Source: an uncultured Flavobacteriales bacterium (GTDB lineage Bacteria; Bacteroidota; Bacteroidia; Flavobacteriales; Crocinitomicaceae). From it: 21,423 nt of DNA. Where the stretch lies: the NCBI GenBank assembly GCA_946478775.1, contig CAMLDR010000063.1:1-21423 (forward strand). Reading direction: 5' to 3'. A program made the position numbers and the translations under genes. Positions 14,106-21,423 of the stretch are shown one piece after another. Each line of letters starts with the position of its first letter. The stretch's first letter is position 1. The notes under the pieces are model-generated. The model was given only the letters and a program-made list of their open reading frames with translations, ran no database searches and had not been told where the DNA came from.

Positions 14106-16160
14106 TTAAGATTTTACAACCTTCACCAATTTGCTTGCTTTTCCTTTCGAGCTTTTGATGTTTACACGTGCGTAATAAACACCGTCTACCAAACCGGAAG
14201 TATTGAATGTTTCGGTATGTTTACCCGAAGACTTTTTGGTATTCGGCATCACCATTCCAACCTGCTGACCTGATAAGGTAAACAAACGAATCTCCACCTG
14301 CGCATCTGCATCCAGGTTGTATTCAAAGTTTACCGAACTTGTAAACGGATTCGGATATGCCTTGATCGCATACTTTTCAGCGCTGAGTGCATTCTCTGCC
14401 AATCCAACTGTTGTTGAAGGAGACAAGATTGCAGGCTGTGTATACGTATACGGTTTACCCAAACAGTTATCCGTTCCGCGGTGCGGCGCAGCAACATACG
14501 GGAATGTAGTCGTAAACGGTACATCATTCGCTTCCACACCGGTTGAATAGGTCAAAACACCTAATAAATCGGGAGTAACCGGATTTGGTCCGCCTGCTGT
14601 GTAATCGTCGTACCACAAACCAATTGCAGCCAAAACTACTCCACCAACAGCCTGAAGTTCAATGCGTGTTACATCATCCTCTAAACGTCGTCCATTCGGA
14701 AATCCATCCATATTCGGAATGAACTCCAAATTCGCATTGGTGTTGTATGGAGCTTGAGTCAATCCCAAAACAGCCGCAGAAATCAATCCCAAAGAACTGA
14801 AATTAGGATCGTTGCGCGGAGTTACCGGTACAGCCATGTTCAAACGCAACATATCACCAAACGTTGGCAAAAAGTTGTTGATGAATGGTTTACCTGCAGC
14901 CAATGGGTTTCCATTTTTACCTGTTGCCAATTGATAAGGCGCTAAGTTTGGTACCCCTGTATGGAAGATTGGAAGGATATCCACAGAGCGTGGTTTCCCT
15001 TCACGAAGCAGGTAATTTCCGAACAACAAAGTATCCAAAGCAGTTCCTGCACCACCATTTGTAGCACGAATCGGCCACAAACCATCGTTTGTGTTTCCGA
15101 AGTCGAATGATTGCAATGAATTCCGTTGAACTCTCAAAGGTGCAAAAGCCGGAACAGCTCCACCAAACAAATCATCATCCATATACAAAGCCAATTCCGG
15201 GTTACAGAAATTATCTTCCATTACCGGATTCTCATTGTATGGAGTTCTTGAATTCCACTCATCTTTTTGTCCAACAGGATTTACTGCTTCATTTGTCAAA
15301 GGCATTCCCAAACGAGATACCTGAATCCAATTTCCTGATTCAGTAAATTCTCCTGTTGCAGGATTCAATGTACGGGTCTCCTGGCGACTTGCCGAAGCCC
15401 AAACACCTATAACATAATCACTGTCTAAAATATTAGCAGCAGCACTTACCGGTTGACCATTTTTCTGCAAAAGAGAAATTGGAATTTGAAGTGCAATTGA
15501 ACTTACATTCAAACATTTCAATCCATCGTCCGGAGTTCCACCATTTTGACGTGGTGCATCCCCTAAGTCGAAAATACCTCCCAAATCAACGAAGAACGGA
15601 TCATCTGTAGAACCACAGAATACTTTTTCGTTAGATCCGGTAGTTTCAATGGCAGCTGACATCAAATTGGAATAACTGTCGCCAACTCCAAGAAGCGGAT
15701 TATCAATGGAACGCGGACCGATGTTTGGCGGAGGTACAACTCCGGCAGCAATCACTGTTGTAAATGCACCGCCATTGATACTGCGTTCCATCAGGTACGT
15801 TGTTTTGTGATTTTCAGCACCTAAACGAATATCAAAGAACGTTGTAGGGTCCTCATTCGTTTGAGAAAAAGTGAATCGGTAAGTGATATCATCACCTGCT
15901 GTTCCATCATTCTCAATGTGAATTTCGTAACGGATGTTTTCACCAAAACTGTAGTAATTAGGTCCTCCGTGCGGTACTTGCAAGGGAACATAATTCGCAA
16001 TAATGGTGACCGTATTCGGATCATTCGGGCTTCTGAAAGCATATAGATCCGTATTGTCCGCCAGCGGATCATTTGCGATAAGCGGTGCTTCTCTGTGACT
16101 TGAAGCGAAGACCGTTCCAAACGGAAGCAACACAAATAAATAGTTAATTAAATTTTTCAT
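14106..16160 (-). CDS. DUF4331 domain protein with T9SS C-terminal sorting domain
   Basis: 684 residues. The signal peptide is LINYLFVLLPFGTVFA, with predicted cleavage after VFA (19) leaving Ser-Ser-His-Arg as the mature N-terminus. DUF4331 spans about 20-570 (SSHREAPLIANDPLADNTDL, VGVWASASRQETRTL, QLATGKNGNPLAAGKPFI, NMDGFPNGRRLEDDVTRIEL). A linker follows, then a type IX sorting tail of ~80 residues (YAIKAYPNPFTSSVNFEYNL ... VDGVYYARVNIKSSKGKASK). The protein should therefore be exported across the outer membrane and attached to the surface or released. The family's function is unknown. It lies 28 bases after its paralog and is probably co-transcribed with it. A strong terminator follows. 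Confidence 0.92.
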   Translation of the reverse strand: MKNLINYLFVLLPFGTVFASSHREAPLIANDPLADNTDLYAFRSPNDPNTVTIIANYVPLQVPHGGPNYYSFGENIRYEIHIENDGTAGDDITYRFTFSQTNEDPTTFFDIRLGAENHKTTYLMERSINGGAFTTVIAAGVVPPPNIGPRSIDNPLLGVGDSYSNLMSAAIETTGSNEKVFCGSTDDPFFVDLGGIFDLGDAPRQNGGTPDDGLKCLNVSSIALQIPISLLQKNGQPVSAAANILDSDYVIGVWASASRQETRTLNPATGEFTESGNWIQVSRLGMPLTNEAVNPVGQKDEWNSRTPYNENPVMEDNFCNPELALYMDDDLFGGAVPAFAPLRVQRNSLQSFDFGNTNDGLWPIRATNGGAGTALDTLLFGNYLLREGKPRSVDILPIFHTGVPNLAPYQLATGKNGNPLAAGKPFINNFLPTFGDMLRLNMAVPVTPRNDPNFSSLGLISAAVLGLTQAPYNTNANLEFIPNMDGFPNGRRLEDDVTRIELQAVGGVVLAAIGLWYDDYTAGGPNPVTPDLLGVLTYSTGVEANDVPFTTTFPYVAAPHRGTDNCLGKPYTYTQPAILSPSTTVGLAENALSAEKYAIKAYPNPFTSSVNFEYNLDADAQVEIRLFTLSGQQVGMVMPNTKKSSGKHTETFNTSGLVDGVYYARVNIKSSKGKASKLVKVVKS

Positions 16161-16188
16161 CTTTTAAAATTTTATGTGAAACTTCGAT

Positions 16189-17916
16189 TTAGTCTTTACC
16201 TACCCAAGGGGAGGCTACATAAGGGAATGAAGTTTTAAACGCCACATCGTTTTGTTCTACTCCGGTGGAGTAATTCAAAACATTCACCAATAAATTAGTA
16301 ACTGGTGACTGTGCTGAGGACGATGCATTGTAGTCATCATACCACAATCCGATTGCAGCCAATACTACTCCACTCACTGCCTGCAACTCGATGCGTGTAA
16401 CATCATCTTCCAGACGACGTCCGTTCGGGAATCCATCCATGTTCGGAATGAACTGAATAGTTGTAGTGGTGTTGTAAGCCGGATCTGTTAATCCCAATAC
16501 CGCAGCCTGAACCAATCCCAATGAACTGAATGACGCGCTGTTTCTTGCTGTTGCCGGAACCGCCATATTCAAACGCAACATATCGCCTCCATTTGGCAAG
16601 AAGTTACTGATGAATGGTTTTCCAGCTGCCAAAGGGTTTCCATTTTTCCCTGTTGCCAATTGATACGGAGCCATATTTGGAACTCCTGTGTGGAAAATAG
16701 GCCATAGATCCACAGATCTTGGTTTTCCAGCTCCCGGTAATAATAAGGTTCCGAAAACGGCATCATCCAATGCTGTTCCTGCAACTGCTGCCGTACCTTT
16801 CAATGGCCATAAACCATCCTGTGTGTTCCCGAAATCAAATCCTTGTAATGAATTACGTTGGATACGAAGGCCTGCAAAAGCAGGAACTGCTCCTCCATAG
16901 ATGCTGTCATCCATATACAAAGCCAATTCAGGATTGTAGAAGTGCTCATCCAAAGTTGTTTCAGCCAATTCCTGGTACGGTGTTAACGAATTCCAAAAAT
17001 CTTTTTTCCCAACCGGAATAACCGCTTCGTTTGTCAAAGGCATTCCCAAACGAGATACCTGAACCCAACTTCCTGCATACCCTTGGTTACCTGCTGTCAA
17101 TGTGCGTGTTGTTTGACGGCTTGCTGAAGCCCACACTCCAATTACGAAATCCGGGTCCAAAATGTTTGTTGCCGAAGAAACTCCCAAACCGTCTTTTTGC
17201 AGAACGGATACCGGAATCTTGATCGCAATCGAATGGGTGTTGAACTTAGCCAACCCATCACGAACGACACCGCCGTTATTCTGACGCGGAGCATCTCCCA
17301 AATCGAAAATTCCTCCCAGATCCACAAAGAACGGATCATCAGAAGGCCCACAAAAGACCTGACCGCCTTCCGGTGTACTGTAAATGGAATTGGCGATCAG
17401 CGCATCGTAATTCGCTGCTCCCAAACCAACAGGCGCATTCCCGATCGAGCGATCACCGATGTTTGGCGGCGGAACTGCCAAACCACTCATGAAAGGAACA
17501 AAAGTTGTTCCACCATCCGTGCTTTTCTCAATCATGTAGGTCGTCTTCGCATTTTCCTGGCCTAAACGAACGGCAAAAAATGTGGTTGGATCCTGATTGA
17601 TTTTAGAGAACGTAAAACGATAAGTAATATCATCCCCCGGTGTTGAAGCATCATTGTCTACATGGATTTCATACCGAATGTTTTCACCGAAACTGTAATA
17701 ATTCGGCCCGCCATTTCGAAATTCCGTCGGAATGTAATTGGCAATGATGGTAATAGAATTCGGGTCATCCGGGCTTTTGAATGCATACACATCGGTGTTA
17801 TCCGCCAATGGGTCATTTGCAATCAAAGGTGCTTCTCTGTGACTCGAACCGTAACTTAGCGAAGCCATGCTTCCAGCTAAGAAAAACGAGAATAAGATTT
17901 TTTTCATCCTTTTCAT
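16189..17916 (-). CDS. DUF4331 domain protein without a sorting tail
   Basis: 575 residues. The signal peptide is ILFSFFLAGSMASLSYG, with predicted cleavage after SYG (23), again leaving Ser-Ser-His-Arg. It is highly similar to the next gene along the whole DUF4331 domain, sharing SSHREAPLIANDPLADNTD, PYQLATGKNGNPLAAGKPFI, MDGFPNGRRLEDDVTRIEL and VVLAAIGLWYDDY. The chain stops at SFPYVASPWVGKD, exactly where the paralog continues into its linker and T9SS tail, so it has no visible route across the outer membrane and is predicted to be periplasmic. A second ATG three codons in (MKKILFS) is an equally good start. It is the first gene of the leftward cluster, divergent from the efflux operon. 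Confidence 0.92.
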   Translation of the reverse strand: MKRMKKILFSFFLAGSMASLSYGSSHREAPLIANDPLADNTDVYAFKSPDDPNSITIIANYIPTEFRNGGPNYYSFGENIRYEIHVDNDASTPGDDITYRFTFSKINQDPTTFFAVRLGQENAKTTYMIEKSTDGGTTFVPFMSGLAVPPPNIGDRSIGNAPVGLGAANYDALIANSIYSTPEGGQVFCGPSDDPFFVDLGGIFDLGDAPRQNNGGVVRDGLAKFNTHSIAIKIPVSVLQKDGLGVSSATNILDPDFVIGVWASASRQTTRTLTAGNQGYAGSWVQVSRLGMPLTNEAVIPVGKKDFWNSLTPYQELAETTLDEHFYNPELALYMDDSIYGGAVPAFAGLRIQRNSLQGFDFGNTQDGLWPLKGTAAVAGTALDDAVFGTLLLPGAGKPRSVDLWPIFHTGVPNMAPYQLATGKNGNPLAAGKPFISNFLPNGGDMLRLNMAVPATARNSASFSSLGLVQAAVLGLTDPAYNTTTTIQFIPNMDGFPNGRRLEDDVTRIELQAVSGVVLAAIGLWYDDYNASSSAQSPVTNLLVNVLNYSTGVEQNDVAFKTSFPYVASPWVGKD

Positions 17917-18005
17917 AATTAATTAGTAATTAGTCAATATCTCCTAAATGGAATCAGAGACGGACTACATACGGATGAAAGGATGATTTAGATTTTTAGT
18001 TGGAT

Positions 18006-18028
18006 GATTAAAATGTATTCTTTTAATC
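18006..18028 (-). promoter_or_regulatory. Palindrome with possible -7 box for the DUF4331 operon
   Basis: GATTAAAA-tgtattc-TTTTAATC is a perfect 8-bp inverted repeat. On the minus strand TACATTTT, one base off TAnnTTTG, lies across its loop and arm. It is 90 bases upstream of the DUF4331 start, implying a long leader if used. It is tentative. Confidence 0.3.
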
Positions 18029-18163
18029 TTTTTATTGAAAAATACTTGAAAAGCCCTGTTTCCAGCCGCGTACCGACGCTGTTCTACCACTCACCGATTT
18101 CCTGTTTCCCGACCCAAATCCGTCACCTAATTTTGGTTTCGCAAACAAATGTTAAAAGATGAG

Positions 18164-18199
18164 GTTTTTTTAGTTCGGTATTTACAGAACTAAAAAAAC
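18164..18199 (+). promoter_or_regulatory. Operator-like perfect inverted repeat before the GbsR/MarR gene
   Basis: GTTTTTTTAGTTC (18164-18176) and GAACTAAAAAAAC (18187-18199) form 13-bp perfect arms around a 10-base spacer. The TTAGTTC/GAACTAA core overlaps the -33 element, so a bound dimer would block transcription. This fits autoregulation by the adjacent GbsR/MarR protein. It is not followed by a U-run and so is not a terminator. Confidence 0.65.
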
Positions 18200-18211
18200 T
18201 AATTACTTTTG
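18181..18211 (+). promoter_or_regulatory. Promoter of the efflux operon
   Basis: TTTA (18181-18184), 19 bases, then TACTTTTG (18204-18211). The -7 box is an exact TAnnTTTG and the spacing is right for the Bacteroidetes housekeeping sigma factor. The start codon is 47 bases downstream of the box. Confidence 0.65.
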
Positions 18212-18258
18212 CGGAACCGGTCGGAAGTTAAATATCCGGCTGTTAATAAAAAGGAAGT

Positions 18259-18750
18259 ATGACAAACGTTCAATTGACTCAGGATCAGAGAGAACTCATT
18301 GAAAGAATGGGTGTCTTTTATGAGCAACATGGAATTCCGCCAATGGAAGGTCGTATTATGTCTCTCTTAATTGTTTGCGACGAACCCGAATTGACTTTTG
18401 ACCAGATCCGTGAGTTGCTCGGAATCAGTAAAAGCACTACGAGTTCAGCATTAAATATGCTGCTGCTGAGTAAACGCGCTATTTACAAAACAAAACCAGG
18501 CGACCGCAAGCGTTATTTTGCAAGTAACATTGTCCAATGGCAGGAAAGCTTTACGGAGAATTTTCAAAAATTCTTCGAAGTAATTACGATTACAAAAGAA
18601 GCTTTGAATCAGCGGACACCCAAAACCCCGGAATTCAACCAAAAACTGGCTGATTTCATTGAATTTATAGAATACCTGAGTGTTGAATTTCCAAGACTTT
18701 ACATGGAATGGAGCAATCGGAATACATCCAATAACAACAAAAACAATTAG
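18259..18750 (+). CDS. GbsR/MarR-family transcriptional regulator
   Basis: 163 residues, usual length for the GbsR group. A winged HTH occupies about 30-92: LTFDQIRELLGISKSTTSSALNML (helix-turn-helix, 45-68) and a wing with YKTKPGDRKRYFAS. The N-terminal helix (LIERMGVFYEQHGIPPMEGR) matches the GbsR signature, and the C-terminal helices probably form the dimer. It begins an operon with TolC-, AcrA- and AcrB-like genes; the stop is one base before the TolC-like start. Most likely a ligand-released repressor of this efflux operon, acting at the inverted repeat upstream. The inducer is unknown. Confidence 0.9.
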   Translation: MTNVQLTQDQRELIERMGVFYEQHGIPPMEGRIMSLLIVCDEPELTFDQIRELLGISKSTTSSALNMLLLSKRAIYKTKPGDRKRYFASNIVQWQESFTENFQKFFEVITITKEALNQRTPKTPEFNQKLADFIEFIEYLSVEFPRLYMEWSNRNTSNNNKNN

Positions 18751-18751
18751 T

Positions 18752-20101
18752 ATGAAGGAGAAAACACAGAACTATCGCCTGAGCTTACTGATGCTGCTTG
18801 CCCTGCTGGCGGGAAGCATGAGCTTTGCCAGGGCGCAGTCTGGTCAGATGTCGCTGCAGCAATGCGTCCAGTATGGCCTGGCAAACAACAAAAGTGTGCT
18901 AAAATCGAAATTAGAGATCGACCGCGCCAACGAAAAGAGAACAGAAACACGTTCCGAATATTTACCCCAGGTAAACGGATCGATCTCTTTCCAGGATAAT
19001 TTGAAACTACAAACTTCAATCCTTCCAGGAGAATTGGCCGGACAACCGGGAACACAAATACCAGTTCAGTTCGGTACGAAATACAACACTACTGCCGGAG
19101 TTGATGCGAAACAGGTGCTCTACAATCAGTCTCTGATCTATGCCATGAAATTGACGAGACAAACTATGAAAGTTTCGGAGATCAATGTCAAAAAGACCGA
19201 AGAACAGTTGATTTATGACATCGCTAGTGCTTACTATTCAAGCCAGATCTCATTCACACAGAAGAAACTAGTGGAATCAAACCTGTCACAGATAGATTCC
19301 CTGTATAAAATCACTCAAATTCAATTTGACAACGACGCTGCCAAGCAGTTGGACCTGGATAAACTGACTGTTAACAAGACTAATCTTCAAACGGAATTGA
19401 TTACCAGTACCAGTAATTACGAAAAACAGTTATTGCTGCTCAAGTATTACATGGGAATGCCGTTGGATGCATCGATCGATATTCCTGCTATTAACGTCAA
19501 TGAGCAATCGGCAGCGATCATTGACACCAAATCACTGGATAATACAGATTTGGAACTGGTACAGGCACAACGCGAGATCTATTCGGTGACTTTACAGCAG
19601 ATCAAAGCAGGCTATTTGCCATCCCTTTCATTGAATTTTCAGGCATCGGTCATGAATATGCAGAACGACCTGCGTATGTTCGATAAGGGTTCGAAATGGT
19701 TCCCTACTTCCTACGTTGGTTTGAATTTATCCATTCCAATCTTCGACGGACTTGCCAAAAACTCTCGGGTGAAGCAAACCAGGTTCCAGATGGAACAATC
19801 CGTATTGGAAGAAGAATATCTGACTGAGAACCTGAAAATGCAGCGCGAAAACGCCAACAATAACTTAAAGGCAAACCAGTCGGCATTAACGAGTCAGCAG
19901 CAAAACATTGAACTGGCGCAAAAAATTTACACGATTACAATGGCGCAGTTTATCGGTGGGATTGCAACCATCACTGACCTCGTAAACGCAGAAACATCTC
20001 TGAGAGATGCTCAAACAAATTATCTGAAAGCATTGGTACAAGTGAAATTGGGCGAACTTGACCTCATCAGATCAACAGGAAATATTGGGAATATTAAGTA
20101 A
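18752..20101 (+). CDS. TolC-like outer-membrane efflux protein
   Basis: 449 residues from the ATG at 18752. This start gives a proper signal peptide (LSLLMLLALLAGSMSFARAQ) and follows the repressor stop by one base; the longer frame to 18680 only overlaps the repressor. Two OEP repeats are visible: the first ~32-230 (MSLQQCVQYGLANNKS, YLPQVNGSISFQDNL), the second ~240-440 (GYLPSLSLNFQASVMN, LNLSIPIFDGLAKNSRVKQT, FIGGIATITDLVNAETSLRD). Members trimerise into a channel spanning the outer membrane and periplasm and work with an adaptor and inner-membrane pump, both encoded next. Confidence 0.93.
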   Translation: MKEKTQNYRLSLLMLLALLAGSMSFARAQSGQMSLQQCVQYGLANNKSVLKSKLEIDRANEKRTETRSEYLPQVNGSISFQDNLKLQTSILPGELAGQPGTQIPVQFGTKYNTTAGVDAKQVLYNQSLIYAMKLTRQTMKVSEINVKKTEEQLIYDIASAYYSSQISFTQKKLVESNLSQIDSLYKITQIQFDNDAAKQLDLDKLTVNKTNLQTELITSTSNYEKQLLLLKYYMGMPLDASIDIPAINVNEQSAAIIDTKSLDNTDLELVQAQREIYSVTLQQIKAGYLPSLSLNFQASVMNMQNDLRMFDKGSKWFPTSYVGLNLSIPIFDGLAKNSRVKQTRFQMEQSVLEEEYLTENLKMQRENANNNLKANQSALTSQQQNIELAQKIYTITMAQFIGGIATITDLVNAETSLRDAQTNYLKALVQVKLGELDLIRSTGNIGNIK

Positions 20102-20108
20102 CTAAGAA

Positions 20109-20132
20109 CCTGATCCCGCACATGCGGACAGG
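20109..20132. repeat. Imperfect hairpin in the TolC-adaptor spacer
   Basis: CCTG-atc-CCGC-acat-GCGG-a-CAGG forms a bulged stem, with an A-rich run after it and no U-run. It may be a small dispersed repeat or may tune expression between the two genes. Confidence 0.35.
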
Positions 20133-20149
20133 ATTTAAAAAAATTAAAC

Positions 20150-21265
20150 ATGGAAAATCAAGAACTACATAACAAATCCGGCCAGCAGCCAAAAAAGAAA
20201 AGCGTATTCAGACGAATCATTTTACCGATTCTGATCACGATCGTTGTTCTCCTGGTAATCGTAATGAAACTGGGAAGCAACAAGGCAAAAATGGATGCAA
20301 ATGCTTCCATCACGGACAAAAAAATGACCGTTTTCCCGGTAACAGTTGCCGAACCGAAAATGGAAACCGTTACCCAGGACTTCGAACTGAACGGAAACTT
20401 CATTCCGGATCATCAGTTGAGCTTTGTTTCAGAAGTTGCCGGTCGTGTAAGAACATTGAACATCGAAAACGGAGATTACGTAAACGCAGGTAAAGTGATT
20501 GCAACATTGGATAACGAGCAAATCCGTATTGACCTGGCTTTGGCGAAAACCACTTTGGAGAAAGCGAAATCGGACCTGGAAAAATACGAACGCATGGTTG
20601 CAAGCGGTGCAGTGAACAAACAGCAGGTAGAGGAAATGCGCATGACCATGAGCACGGCCGATGCAAAAGTGAAAACATTGCAGCACAGCTTAAAACTGAC
20701 AACCATTGTTTCCCCTATTTCAGGTGTTGTTTCAAACGTAACCATCGAAAAAGGAAGTTATTTGGCTCCCGGAACTGCCATTGCGGATATCGTTGATATC
20801 AAATCCCTGAAAATGAGCGTGAAGCTATTGGATGCTCAGGTTGTTCGGGTGAAAGCAGGACAAGCGGTAAACATTGTTCCGGATTTGTATGCAAATACTA
20901 CCATCCCTGGAAAAATAGCTTCCGTTTCTCCACAAGCAGACGGATCCAAAAAATTCGATACCGAAATCCGTTTCACGAACCCGGCAAAAACACCTTTAAA
21001 ATCCGGAATGACCGGAAAAGTGAAATTTACATTCGGGGGCACGAAAGAAGCTTTGACCATTCCATTGAAATGTTTGGCAGGAAGTATCAAGGACCCGAAA
21101 GTATTCGTGGTTCAGGGTGATCAGGCGAAATTGACAAAAATAGAGATCGGTGCTGTAGACGATGACAAGATCGAGGTCGTATCCGGTTTAACCCAGGAAA
21201 TGAAGGTGGTGAAAACAGGCCAGTTGAATATCGACAACGGATCTAAAGTTAAAATCATTAAGTAA
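20150..21265 (+). CDS. RND efflux periplasmic adaptor (HlyD/AcrA-like, MFP family)
   Basis: 371 residues. A cytoplasmic basic N-terminus (PKKKSVFRR) is followed by one transmembrane anchor (IILPILITIVVLLVIVM, ~23-39); there is no lipobox. A lipoyl-type half-motif (LSFVSEVAGRVRTLNIENGD, ~90-109) is followed by a helical hairpin (~126-185, LALAKTTLEKAKSDLEKYER ... TADAKVKTLQHSL), the second lipoyl half (TIVSPISGVVSNVTIEKGSY), then beta-barrel and membrane-proximal domains ending SKVKIIK. The hairpin is short, typical of Bacteroidetes adaptors. It should bridge the TolC-like channel and the RND pump. Confidence 0.93.
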   Translation: MENQELHNKSGQQPKKKSVFRRIILPILITIVVLLVIVMKLGSNKAKMDANASITDKKMTVFPVTVAEPKMETVTQDFELNGNFIPDHQLSFVSEVAGRVRTLNIENGDYVNAGKVIATLDNEQIRIDLALAKTTLEKAKSDLEKYERMVASGAVNKQQVEEMRMTMSTADAKVKTLQHSLKLTTIVSPISGVVSNVTIEKGSYLAPGTAIADIVDIKSLKMSVKLLDAQVVRVKAGQAVNIVPDLYANTTIPGKIASVSPQADGSKKFDTEIRFTNPAKTPLKSGMTGKVKFTFGGTKEALTIPLKCLAGSIKDPKVFVVQGDQAKLTKIEIGAVDDDKIEVVSGLTQEMKVVKTGQLNIDNGSKVKIIK

Positions 21266-21349
21266 GGCAATAGTAATCATTAGGCAGTAGGCAATAGTTT
21301 ACAGTGAAGAGAAAACTCATCTATTCACTAGTGGCTAGTTACTATTTGC
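21266..21349. repeat. Short direct and inverted repeats between adaptor and pump genes
   Basis: GGCAATAGT occurs at 21266-21274 and 21290-21298, with a partial GGCAGTAG between. ACTATTTGC (21341-21349) and TTCACT (21324-21329) are the near reverse complements of the second GCAATAGT and of AGTGAA (21303-21308), giving a long imperfect stem. It resembles decayed intergenic repeats and is probably transcribed within the operon mRNA. Confidence 0.45.
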
Positions 21350-21364
21350 TCAAAAAATAAAAAT

Positions 21365-21423
21365 ATGTCAATTACAGAATTAGCCATAAAGAGACCCTCG
21401 TTGATCGTTGTGATCTTCGCAGT
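21365..21423 (+). CDS. RND efflux pump (AcrB-like), N-terminal fragment; 3' end outside window
   Basis: Only the first 20 codons are present: MSITELAIKRPSLIVVIFAV, the typical beginning of HAE1-type RND pumps (short cytoplasmic amphipathic helix with the RP motif, then TM1). Its position after the adaptor completes the tripartite operon. Confidence 0.85.
   Translation, partial: MSITELAIKRPSLIVVIFA

Larger units (their letters stand above)
17917..18258. other. 342-base divergent control region between the DUF4331 and efflux operons
   Basis: No gene is seen here. It contains the palindrome near 18006-18028 on the DUF4331 side and the GbsR-type operator and promoter at 18164-18211 on the efflux side. 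The central part (about 18055-18130) is more GC-rich and holds a loose CCAAAT/ATTTTGG pair but no clear structure. Confidence 0.7.

Noticed and set aside
17948..17986. 12-codon plus-strand frame in the divergent control region
   Set aside because: No hydrophobic or conserved character and no initiation signal; expected by chance.
18680..18751. Longer start for the TolC-like gene
   Set aside because: It overlaps the end of the repressor gene and would bury the signal peptide; the ATG at 18752 gives a normal one.

Overview
The window looks like a chromosomal segment from a member of Bacteroidetes, probably a flavobacterium close to Fluviicola. The species guess is inference. The support is a type IX secretion (T9SS) sorting tail, a TonB receptor with a CarboxypepD_reg-like N-terminus, DUF2911, GbsR-type and short AraC-type regulators, weak Shine-Dalgarno signals, and several matches to the Bacteroidetes -7 promoter box TAnnTTTG. 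There are no rRNA, tRNA, phage, IS or CRISPR features.

Left part (1-3820, plus strand): the 3' part of a large PIG-L/LmbE-type deacetylase, a hairpin-rich spacer, a 37-residue single-pass membrane protein, and a sodium:solute symporter. The small gene and the symporter overlap by ATGA, so they are probably translationally coupled. The symporter's last codons and stop lie at a repeat sequence.

Middle (3976-9804, minus strand): a DUF2911 plus TPR-like secreted protein; a DUF4157 (eCIS-core) protein with an HEAWH motif fused to a predicted RGH-type nuclease and an acidic tail, which looks like a polymorphic toxin without a downstream immunity gene; a small secreted protein; two tandem paralogous AraC-type regulators with an N-terminal HMA-like segment; a YtxH-like protein; an outer-membrane beta-barrel; and an unrecognised 104-residue protein with an intrinsic terminator just upstream of its start. 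A 391-base stretch without a convincing gene follows.

Right-centre (10231-17916, minus strand, read right to left): two tandem DUF4331 proteins (one with a T9SS C-terminal tail, one without), a TPR lipoprotein and a TonB-dependent receptor. They look like one functional locus, a surface or periplasmic uptake or sensing system of unknown substrate. Both DUF4331 proteins are predicted to begin, after signal peptide removal, with Ser-Ser-His, a possible Cu/Ni-binding ATCUN terminus, and the receptor plug carries a His-rich SHAHGQG segment. A strong terminator inside a repeat cluster separates the DUF4331 pair from the TPR and receptor genes.

Right end (18259-21423, plus strand): a drug or solvent efflux operon, consisting of a GbsR/MarR repressor, a TolC-like outer-membrane factor, an HlyD/AcrA-like adaptor and the first codons of an AcrB-like RND pump. 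A perfect 13-bp inverted repeat overlaps the -33 region of a good promoter in front of the repressor gene, consistent with autoregulation.

The best candidates for something undescribed are the DUF4331/TPR/TonB locus with its ATCUN termini, the 37-residue protein coupled to the symporter, and the orphan DUF4157-nuclease protein.
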